Shown here one piece after another: positions 1 to 5,430 of a DNA stretch of 8,304 nucleotides. Every line of letters begins with the position of its first letter. Position 1 is the first letter of the stretch. Both the position numbers and the translations under genes were made by a program. The stretch is from a bacterium ADurb.Bin374 (GTDB lineage Bacteria > Riflebacteria > Ozemobacteria > Ozemobacterales > Ozemobacteraceae). A model generated the notes under the pieces. It had not been told where the DNA came from. It was given only the letters and a program-made list of their open reading frames with translations, and ran no database searches. The stretch is from contig MWAR01000532.1 of the NCBI GenBank assembly GCA_002068715.1, positions 1 to 8,304 on the forward strand, written 5' to 3'.

Positions 1-1268
1 CCGCCGAACTCGGTGATGCGCTTGGCGCCGGCGGCCGGCAGCCGCTCTTCGAGCGCGACACGGCACTCGGAGCCGACCGCGAGGCCGACGGTCTGGAGAT
101 ACGCTCCGATCGGGCGGATCTCCTCCATGAGGCGGTCGATCGACGGAACCAGCTTGAAGAACAGCGTCCGGTTCAGACAGGAAACCTTGAACGCGGGGTC
201 CTGCTCGTAGACGAGCGTCCAGTCGAACGCGTCGGGGCAGATCAGCTTCGCTTGCCCTTTCACTTCGGCCATCAAGGCCAGCTCGCGCACTTTGCGGATC
301 TCGACCTTCTCGTCGAAGCCGATCGGCCCGATCGGCAGCTCTTTCGAAAGCCGATTCAGCTCGGCGCTCAGTCGCTCCATCAAGTCGAATACGGGCTTCG
401 GCGAGTCTCCGATGGTGTAGACCAGGTGGGGCGACGAGCAGGCCTGCTGATCCCAGGCGCAGAGATCGAGAGCGAGCCCGTGCACGGCCTCGTCCGGCAG
501 ACCGGCTTCAAGCGTTTCGGCGTCGGCAACGGCAAACGAGTATCGGGGGCCGTTTTCGATCAGTTTGGTTCCGCTTCCGATGCGCTTGCGTATCGAGGCG
601 AGCGCATCGCGGCCGCCCCAGAAGACTACCGTCAGATCGGCCGACAGAAGCGGCCCCTCGACCGTTTCGTCGCCGCCCTTCCATGACACGATCGCCTGGT
701 TCGGCCAGACGAGGCCGTCGGGATCGCTTTCGCGCAGGCTCTGCATGAAAAGGCGCGGAAACACGGGATCGACGTGCGACATCTTCAGGATATTCGCGTT
801 TTTCGTGAGAATGCCCGCCAGCAGGCTGTCGACGGCGCCTACGAAAACGTTGCCGGCGGCAAGATGGATCACGACTCCGCGCGGGATGGCCCGCAAATCG
901 TAGCCGAGATCCACTCTGGCAACCCAGCCGTCCATGACGGCCAATTCGCCGATCTCGCCGAACAGGCGCGCCTCGGTCGCGTCGTGCCGGCACAGTTCCG
1001 CGACGACGTCGAGGCCCTTTTCGACCATCTCGGGGCTGAATCCGATCAGGCCGGGAAGTTCACGCTGGGCGGTCCTGCGAAGCGGATGTTCCGGATCGGA
1101 CCAGACATCGGCCACCCGCTCGAGAACCTCGATGATCTCGTGGATCGGGACCGAAGCTGCAGCCGAAGCGCGCTCCCGTCCCGTGGCGATCATCTGGGGA
1201 ATCTTCTCCCCATTCAGCGAAGCATCGGAAACCTCGGCACCAAATATTGTTGTAGATATCATATTCAT
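1..1268 (-). CDS. luxC: LuxC-type acyl-CoA / acyl-protein reductase (3' end cut by window edge)
   Basis: The reading frame runs from an ATG at 1268 leftward off the window with no stop, giving 422 complete codons; LuxC proteins are usually about 480 residues, so the C-terminal 50-60 residues are missing. By family knowledge, LuxC is an NADPH-dependent, aldehyde-dehydrogenase-like enzyme that reduces an activated long-chain acyl group to a fatty aldehyde. Seen here: a glycine-rich nucleotide-binding stretch around residues 129-163 (RGVVIHLAAGNVF, then LTKNANILKMS) and the nucleophile motif WDQQACSSPH at 272-281, with Cys277 in the place of the acyl-accepting cysteine of Vibrio LuxC. A second in-frame ATG lies at 1262. 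No clear Shine-Dalgarno is visible; the start is 4 bases after the luxE stop, so translation is probably coupled. It is the third gene of a GNAT-luxE-luxC unit. No luciferase gene is seen, so a non-bioluminescent role is likely. The family call is firm; the substrate is unknown. Confidence 0.9.
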   Translation of the reverse strand, partial: MNMISTTIFGAEVSDASLNGEKIPQMIATGRERASAAASVPIHEIIEVLERVADVWSDPEHPLRRTAQRELPGLIGFSPEMVEKGLDVVAELCRHDATEARLFGEIGELAVMDGWVARVDLGYDLRAIPRGVVIHLAAGNVFVGAVDSLLAGILTKNANILKMSHVDPVFPRLFMQSLRESDPDGLVWPNQAIVSWKGGDETVEGPLLSADLTVVFWGGRDALASIRKRIGSGTKLIENGPRYSFAVADAETLEAGLPDEAVHGLALDLCAWDQQACSSPHLVYTIGDSPKPVFDLMERLSAELNRLSKELPIGPIGFDEKVEIRKVRELALMAEVKGQAKLICPDAFDWTLVYEQDPAFKVSCLNRTLFFKLVPSIDRLMEEIRPIGAYLQTVGLAVGSECRVALEERLPAAGAKRITEFG

Positions 1269-1272
1269 CGGT

Positions 1273-2400
1273 TCACTGTTTCAGAAGATCGAGGGCGGAG
1301 ATTGCACACCCTTTGTGTTTCGCCACGCCCGCGCGGCCGAGAATCTCCAGCGTTTTACCGGAGCGGCCGCAGGGACAATCGCCGGCCAGGCGGGCCCTGT
1401 CCGTCGTCAGGAGCGAGATCGAGGGATAGCTCGAAAGATACGGCGTCATCAGGTGCAGAAGGCCGGGCTCACCGTCGGGAAGCGGCTTCAGCGTTTCCGG
1501 ATCGACGACCCGGGCCCGGGCGAACACCGGCACGTGCAGGCGGCCGCACTCGCAGTCGACATAGGGAATACCGTGCTCGACCATCCCGAAACTGTCGCGG
1601 ATGTTCTGCTCCGGAAGGCCGAGAACAGCCGACACGCGCTTTTTGAACAGTTCTTTCGTCACTTCGCGGTCTTTGTGGATCTTCCAGCCGCCACCGGTGA
1701 TGACGAACGAGCGCTCGCCCAGCGTCAGCCGTTTGCCACGCGATTCCAGGTCATCACAGACCTGCCAGAGATAGGCGGGGAACCCGAGGATGCGAACAGG
1801 CCGGCCTCGCCCGGCGAATGACAAAAGGCGGCGCACCGTCATTCCGAGATCGAACTCGAACGTTCCGGTCGCTTCGCTCCAGCGGATTGCGTAGAACACC
1901 GTTCCACGCCGCGTGAGACCGGTCAGGATCTTGTCGGAAAAGGCCGTTCCGACGTTCTTCGCGACGCGCGGGTCATAGGTGAAACAGAGGTAATCCGCTA
2001 TTTCTTCCCGGTTCACGAGCCCAAGAGAGCCGAAGATGGCATCGACGACACGAAGGATTCGATCGTAGGAGCGCTTGTCGAGCACGATCGCGCTTCGCTG
2101 GCCGCCGGTTCCCGAGGAGGTCAGCTCGATCTTGATTTTGGAATCGGGAATCGAGATCAGCCGGTGCTCCTTGAAGATCGTCACGAGCAGCGTTGGAATG
2201 TCTTCGGGGGCGACCGGCGAATCGTCGTTCAGGCCTTTCGCCTCGAGAAATCCAGCGAATTCGGGGCATCTGGCGCGGTGCCAGGCGAGAGCCTCGCGCA
2301 TGGCGTCGGCAAACAGCACTTCGGTCGCATGACAGTGGACAAACGCATCGGAAAGATCGAACAGCCTGCCGCAGGCCTCAAACGGGGGTTTCTCAGCCAA
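1273..2400 (-). CDS. luxE: LuxE-type acyl-protein synthetase (acyl-AMP forming)
   Basis: In the Lux fatty acid reductase complex this enzyme activates a fatty acid with ATP, takes the acyl group onto its own cysteine and hands it to LuxC for reduction. With the TTG start at 2400 the product is 375 residues, matching LuxE length. Visible motifs are the adenylate-forming loop SSGTGGQ at 95-101, ITGGGWK at 234-240, and a near-C-terminal Cys365 in GCAISALDLL, equivalent to the acylated cysteine (about position 364) of Vibrio LuxE. Two Cys pairs, DCECG (C283, C285) and DCPCG (C342, C344), resemble a four-cysteine metal site; PaaK-like relatives carry similar CxCG motifs. The TTG is chosen because AGGAG lies 7 bases upstream (2408-2412), and the 16 extra residues from the ATG at 2448 look unlike the family. 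The start overlaps the GNAT stop by 8 bases, and luxC follows after 4 bases. Fatty acid chain length cannot be read from the sequence. Confidence 0.88.
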   Translation of the reverse strand: MAEKPPFEACGRLFDLSDAFVHCHATEVLFADAMREALAWHRARCPEFAGFLEAKGLNDDSPVAPEDIPTLLVTIFKEHRLISIPDSKIKIELTSSGTGGQRSAIVLDKRSYDRILRVVDAIFGSLGLVNREEIADYLCFTYDPRVAKNVGTAFSDKILTGLTRRGTVFYAIRWSEATGTFEFDLGMTVRRLLSFAGRGRPVRILGFPAYLWQVCDDLESRGKRLTLGERSFVITGGGWKIHKDREVTKELFKKRVSAVLGLPEQNIRDSFGMVEHGIPYVDCECGRLHVPVFARARVVDPETLKPLPDGEPGLLHLMTPYLSSYPSISLLTTDRARLAGDCPCGRSGKTLEILGRAGVAKHKGCAISALDLLKQ

Positions 2401-3583
2401 GTCTCCACTCCTCGTCGAAATCGGGCTGGCAGCGCACCAGCATCTCATACCAGCATTTCATGAACGCATCGAGAAACCGCCGGTTCGTGTCGACCAGGTG
2501 GAGATCCATGAAGTCGAGGCTCTCGAACGATCGCGAAAAGACGATGTAATCCTCGCGACAGCCGTCGTCGGCCATGCGCATCGCCGGGAAATACGCGCAG
2601 GGCAGGAACTTGGCGTCGATCGCGTTGCGCTGATGCTCGGGATTGAATGCGCTGACGAGCATCTCGATGTAACGCATGCCGAACTGGGCCGCCGCCTCGC
2701 AGAACCACACGATGACGCGGCGCCGGTCCTCGTTCCTGATGCGATAGGCCACGATCGTGCCATTCCCGTCGGTTTCGTTGAAATCAACGAAGATTTCCGC
2801 GCGCTTGTCTTCAGAAACGAACAGCAGATTCGGGGTGATGAAGGGGAAGAAGACCTTGTCCATGAGGTCGTGGTCCTGGTAGAGGTCGAAAAGCTGAAGA
2901 ATGCGGTCCTCGTCGCGCTCGACGCAGAACCGGATCTGGTCACCCATGTGCCTCGGATCGGCTTTGTCCATCTCTACGATCTCAGGGTCTTCGGAGAGCT
3001 CGAGCACGTCCATTGCGATACGATAGAAGTCGACAACCTCAGGAATCAGCTTAGGTTGCGGGCGGCGCAGGCCAAGCGAATTTTTCCGGTAAAAGACCTC
3101 GAGACCGTGCGTCTCGAACGATTCGACTTTTCTGACGTTGGGGAAAATGCCCATCGAATGGAAATCTAGGTGTTCGAGCACAACCTGAGGAGCCACGCTG
3201 ACCGTGCGTGTCGTCGCGTAAATGACGTCACAGGTGCGGGTGCGGACCGTCAGGCGGGCGATTCCCTGCTGAACCATGAACCGCATGACATCCTGGCCCC
3301 GAAACTCGCCGAGGACGACGGCCGCATAACATTTTCCGAACTTGTTGACGGGGTCGATCGCGAAGATGACCGAGCCGATGATCCGTCCTTCGCACTTGGC
3401 AAGCGTCCAGAAATAGTTCGGATCGTCGGACTTCTTGGCGATCAGGTCCGCCTCCTGAACTTCCCGTAAGGTATACTTGCCTTTATATACCTTGTGATAT
3501 AGTTGAATGATCCCCTCGGCGTCGTCCGGGGTCGCCGACTTGAATTCGACGGTTCTGCCATCCTGCAACGTGATTTTCTGCAT
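2393..3583 (-). CDS. GNAT-family acyltransferase, probable tandem-domain protein
   Basis: The 396-residue protein has an N-terminal GNAT-like domain at about residues 10-165. It opens with FKSATPDDAEGIIQLYHKVY, has a central strand near 62-76 (AKCEGRIIGSVIFA), and then a motif-A-like acyl-CoA binding turn (VVLGEFRGQDVMRFM, 89-103) that departs from the usual RGxG pattern. The C-terminal half (about 215-355) again looks like an alpha/beta acyltransferase fold (FVDFNE, IVAYRIRNE, AFNPEHQRN, FLPCAYFPAM) without a clear CoA loop, suggesting a two-domain GNAT. No signal peptide or membrane segment is seen. The start is the ATG at 3583; only a weak GAGGG lies 12 bases upstream. As the first gene behind a strong promoter, and overlapping luxE, it probably works with the LuxE/LuxC pair, for example by transferring an acyl or acetyl group onto a partner of the aldehyde pathway (inference). 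Its substrate is unknown, and specific homologues are not recognised. Confidence 0.75.
   Translation of the reverse strand: MQKITLQDGRTVEFKSATPDDAEGIIQLYHKVYKGKYTLREVQEADLIAKKSDDPNYFWTLAKCEGRIIGSVIFAIDPVNKFGKCYAAVVLGEFRGQDVMRFMVQQGIARLTVRTRTCDVIYATTRTVSVAPQVVLEHLDFHSMGIFPNVRKVESFETHGLEVFYRKNSLGLRRPQPKLIPEVVDFYRIAMDVLELSEDPEIVEMDKADPRHMGDQIRFCVERDEDRILQLFDLYQDHDLMDKVFFPFITPNLLFVSEDKRAEIFVDFNETDGNGTIVAYRIRNEDRRRVIVWFCEAAAQFGMRYIEMLVSAFNPEHQRNAIDAKFLPCAYFPAMRMADDGCREDYIVFSRSFESLDFMDLHLVDTNRRFLDAFMKCWYEMLVRCQPDFDEEWRLG
2408..2412 (-). promoter_or_regulatory. Ribosome binding site of luxE
   Basis: On the minus strand AGGAG sits inside the last codons of the upstream GNAT gene, 7 bases before a TTG codon at 2400. 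This decides the TTG as the luxE start over the ATG at 2448. Confidence 0.75.
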
Positions 3584-3640
3584 TCGCTATGGCTGCCCTC
3601 GCTTTGCGTACGGCGTATGATCGCTGCAATTCTTCTCTAT

Positions 3641-3669
3641 AGTATAAATCTCTTCCCCGGGTCAGTCAA
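3641..3669 (-). promoter_or_regulatory. Sigma-70-like promoter of the GNAT-luxE-luxC unit
   Basis: On the minus strand TTGACT (3669-3664) and TATACT (3646-3641) are separated by exactly 17 bases; each hexamer matches the consensus at 5 of 6 positions. Transcription would begin near 3634, leaving a leader of about 50 bases before the ATG at 3583. An inverted repeat, CCCCG at 3655-3659 and CGGGG at 3676-3680, brackets the -35 and could be an operator. The odd palindrome TACGGCGTA at 3609-3617 lies in the leader. Confidence 0.75.
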
Positions 3670-3699
3670 TTTTATCGGGGCATACCACCGACATCGCAT

Positions 3700-3775
3700 C
3701 TGTGAGGATGTTCTGCGACCGGACGGGCTTCAAACCCGCCCCTGCAGTTCGTATTCCTGGTCTTCTCATTCACAG
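3700..3775. repeat. Nested inverted repeats, possible decayed REP-type extragenic palindrome
   Basis: Three nested complementary pairs are visible: CTGTGA (3700-3705) with TCACAG (3770-3775), GACC (3717-3720) with GGTC (3759-3762), and CGGG (3724-3727) with CCCG (3735-3738) around the 7-base loop CTTCAAA. The inner arm extends by GG/CC past an A-C mismatch. The core (GGGCTTCAAACCCGCCCC) resembles the GGGGCGGGTTTGAAACCC type of extragenic palindrome found scattered in many genomes. Only one copy is in this window, so repeat status is inferred. The anticodon-like loop also recalls selenocysteine tRNA, but the other tRNA arms are missing. Confidence 0.35.
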
Positions 3776-3810
3776 CCAAGGTCATATTGGCCCAGCGAAA
3801 GCATCCGGGT

Positions 3811-3837
3811 AATCTGCCACAATCTGCGCCATCTGCG
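3811..3837. repeat. Three phased short direct repeats (ATCTGC)
   Basis: ATCTGC occurs at 3812, 3822 and 3831, that is with 10- and 9-base spacing, and twice with a preceding A (AATCTGC at 3811 and 3821). The near-helical spacing would place the copies on one DNA face. It lies about 140 bases before the xerC start. It could be a protein binding site or a degenerate repeat; no function can be assigned. Confidence 0.4.
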
Positions 3838-3898
3838 GATTTCCACGGTTTTCCCTTCTTTTCATTGCATGCACGGAAAAATATTTTTACGGTGCCCC

Positions 3899-3928
3899 TT
3901 GTGGAACCCCGGTCCAGTTTGTTATTCT
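3899..3928 (+). promoter_or_regulatory. Possible promoter of the xerC-hslVU-flagellar operon
   Basis: TTGTGG (3899-3904) and TATTCT (3923-3928) are spaced by 18 bases. They match the sigma-70 consensus at 3 of 6 and 4 of 6 positions, so the promoter would be weak. It is placed suitably, about 45 bases before the proposed xerC start, and no better candidate was seen in the gap. Confidence 0.3.
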
Positions 3929-3973
3929 TTTCCATCCCCGGTTCATACCCTCGCGAAAGAGGCGGAAACGTTC

Positions 3974-4885
3974 TTGCAGAGCCTGATTGATACCTTTCTG
4001 GCCCACTGTGAAAAGGAGCGGTCGATGTCAGCGCACACCGTGCGCGCTTATGCTGCCGATCTTCACCTCTTCCTCGACTGGATGCGCCGAATGGCGCCCC
4101 CGGCAGAGCCGGCTCGTGCCGAAAAACTCACTGCCTCCGAAATCCGCTCGTTCTGGGCACAGCGCCGCCAGGCCGGTGTGTGCGGAAACAGTGTGAGGCG
4201 TGCACAATCGGCCATCCGCGGCCTGTTCGCGTATGCCATACGCCGGGGGATCATTCGCGAAAACCCCATGGATACCGTGGATCCGGCCCGCGGCGGCAGG
4301 CCGCTTCCCCGAATTCTTTCCGAGGAAGAAGCCGAACGGCTGATGACCTCCAACGACTCGTCGCTTGCGGGGCTTCGTGACAGAGCCCTCCTCGAACTGC
4401 TTTACGGAAGCGGCCTTCGTGCCTCAGAAGCGGTTTCGCTGACGAGGCATTCTCTCGATTCCTCGTCAGGACTTCTCCGCGTGACGGGCAAGGGTTCGAA
4501 GGAACGCATCGTCCCTCTCACACCTGCAGCCACAAACGCCGTCGGCGAGTATCTCCGACGCCGGGATGCCGAACAGCCCGGTGCACGGAACGAGGCGGCC
4601 CTGTTCCTGAACCTGCAAGGCACTCCCCTGCAGGTTCGCAGCGTTGCCCGCATTCTGGAAAAGCATATCCGGGCCATCGCTCTCGCGCGACATATCAGTC
4701 CTCACGATCTCCGCCACTCGTTCGCGACTCATCTGCTCAACGGGGGCGCCGATCTTCGCGCCGTTCAGGATATGCTCGGTCACGCAAGCCTTTCCACGAC
4801 GCAGATCTACACGCACCTGAGCCGGGACCGCCTCCAGAAGATTTATACCGCCACCCACCCACGCTCCGGAGGAGAAACGTCATGA
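3974..4885 (+). CDS. xerC: Tyrosine recombinase XerC
   Basis: XerC, with a XerD partner, resolves chromosome dimers at the dif site by forming a 3'-phosphotyrosyl DNA intermediate. The product from the TTG at 3974 has 303 residues, the usual size. An N-terminal core-binding domain (about 1-95, including EKERSMSAHTVRAYAADL) precedes the catalytic domain. All catalytic residues are present: Arg149 (SGLRASE), Lys173 (TGKGSKERIVPL), His244 and Arg247 (HDLRHSFATHLL), His270 (LGHASLS) and nucleophile Tyr279 (TQIYTHL). The frame stays open back to 3503, but that part overlaps the divergent gene and its promoter and does not look like XerC. No in-frame ATG lies between there and the conserved region; AGAGG at 3958-3962 sits 11 bases before the TTG, so the exact start is moderately certain. 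The stop overlaps the hslV start (ATGA). Bacillus has the same neighbour order under the name codV. It could also act at another site; calling it XerC rather than XerD rests on context. Confidence 0.9.
   Translation: MQSLIDTFLAHCEKERSMSAHTVRAYAADLHLFLDWMRRMAPPAEPARAEKLTASEIRSFWAQRRQAGVCGNSVRRAQSAIRGLFAYAIRRGIIRENPMDTVDPARGGRPLPRILSEEEAERLMTSNDSSLAGLRDRALLELLYGSGLRASEAVSLTRHSLDSSSGLLRVTGKGSKERIVPLTPAATNAVGEYLRRRDAEQPGARNEAALFLNLQGTPLQVRSVARILEKHIRAIALARHISPHDLRHSFATHLLNGGADLRAVQDMLGHASLSTTQIYTHLSRDRLQKIYTATHPRSGGETS
4868..4874 (+). promoter_or_regulatory. Ribosome binding site of hslV
   Basis: GGAGGAG lies inside the last codons of xerC, 7 bases before the ATG at 4882. It fixes that ATG as the hslV start and therefore supports the nine residues ahead of the catalytic threonine. 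Confidence 0.85.
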
Positions 4886-5430
4886 TCAGGACCGACGGAT
4901 TCAAGGCGACCACCATCCTGGCCGTCATCCGCGACGGCCGCCTCGCCATGGGGGCTGACGGCCAGGTCACGCATGGCGACCAGATCATCAAACACGGCGC
5001 CCGCAAGCTCCGCAGGCTTTCCAACGACCGTGCCCTCGGCGGCTTCGCGGGGCACACGGCTGATGCGCTGACCCTGTTCGAACGGTTCGAGTCGAAGCTC
5101 GAGGCCGTTCCCGGCAGTCTCAAGCGTGCCGCGGTCGACCTCGCGAAGGAGTGGCGGACCGACCGTGCCCTGCGCCGGCTCGACGCGATGCTCCTGGTCG
5201 GTGATGCCGCACAGATTCTACTGCTTTCCGGCCAGGGTGACGTCGTCGAGCCCGACGAGCCTGTCGCGGCGATCGGATCAGGTGCCCCGGCGGCGCTCGC
5301 GGCAGCCCGTGCCCTGCTTCGACACACGTCTCTCGGCGCGGCCGAGATCGTGAAGCACGCGATGCAGATCGCATCTGAACAGTGTATTTACACGAACGAC
5401 AGAATCACCGTGGAGTTGCTCGAACGATGA
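4882..5430 (+). CDS. hslV: ATP-dependent protease proteolytic subunit HslV (ClpQ)
   Basis: HslV forms the double-ring peptidase core of the HslUV protease in the cytoplasm and degrades proteins unfolded by HslU. It is an N-terminal-nucleophile (proteasome beta-like) threonine protease. The 182-residue product begins with nine residues (MIRTDGFKA) followed by TTILAVIRDGRLAMGADGQV. Counting the first threonine of TTIL (Thr10) as Thr1, the known active-site residues fall exactly in place: Asp17 (D26, GADGQ) and Lys33 (K42, ARKLRRL). Also conserved are GGFAGHTADALTLFERFE and, near the end, CIYTNDRITVE. In E. coli only the Met precedes the threonine; here a short propeptide must be removed, as seen in some Firmicutes and spirochaete proteins, or else the N-terminus is used differently. 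The start is set by a strong Shine-Dalgarno at 4868-4874. It overlaps xerC by 4 bases and hslU by 4 bases, so the three genes are translationally coupled. Confidence 0.96.
   Translation: MIRTDGFKATTILAVIRDGRLAMGADGQVTHGDQIIKHGARKLRRLSNDRALGGFAGHTADALTLFERFESKLEAVPGSLKRAAVDLAKEWRTDRALRRLDAMLLVGDAAQILLLSGQGDVVEPDEPVAAIGSGAPAALAAARALLRHTSLGAAEIVKHAMQIASEQCIYTNDRITVELLER

Larger units (their letters stand above)
3584..3973. other. Divergent intergenic region
   Basis: This 390-base gap lies between the divergent GNAT and xerC genes. It is visibly richer in A and T than the coding regions and holds no convincing gene; open frames crossing it have no family features or ribosome sites. It contains the leftward promoter (3641-3669), a GC-rich imperfect palindrome (3700-3775), three short repeats (3811-3837), an AT palindrome AAAAATATTTTT (3877-3888) and a possible rightward promoter (3899-3928). 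Confidence 0.7.

Noticed and set aside
252..1821. Several long open frames on the plus strand and a minus-strand frame at 508-993
   Set aside because: They are other-frame shadows of luxC and luxE; their translations are low in hydrophobic order, rich in Arg/Ser/Pro and show no family motifs.
2401..2448. Upstream ATG for luxE at 2448
   Set aside because: It has no good ribosome site, lies deep in the GNAT gene, and adds 16 residues unlike the family.
3700..3778. Selenocysteine tRNA gene (loop CTTCAAA, outer stem, CCA at 3776-3778)
   Set aside because: The D-arm region is too short, there is no long variable arm, and no T-arm with a proper 7-base loop sits at the right distance; AGTTCGTATTC is misplaced. 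At best a decayed relic.
3503..3973. Long N-terminal extension of XerC from an ATG at 3503
   Set aside because: It overlaps the GNAT gene and its strong promoter on the other strand, has no XerC-like sequence, and would give a 460-residue protein against about 300 for the family.
5382..5426. Upstream in-frame ATG for hslU inside hslV
   Set aside because: The 15 added residues do not resemble HslU, and the ATG at 5427 forms a standard ATGA overlap with the hslV stop.
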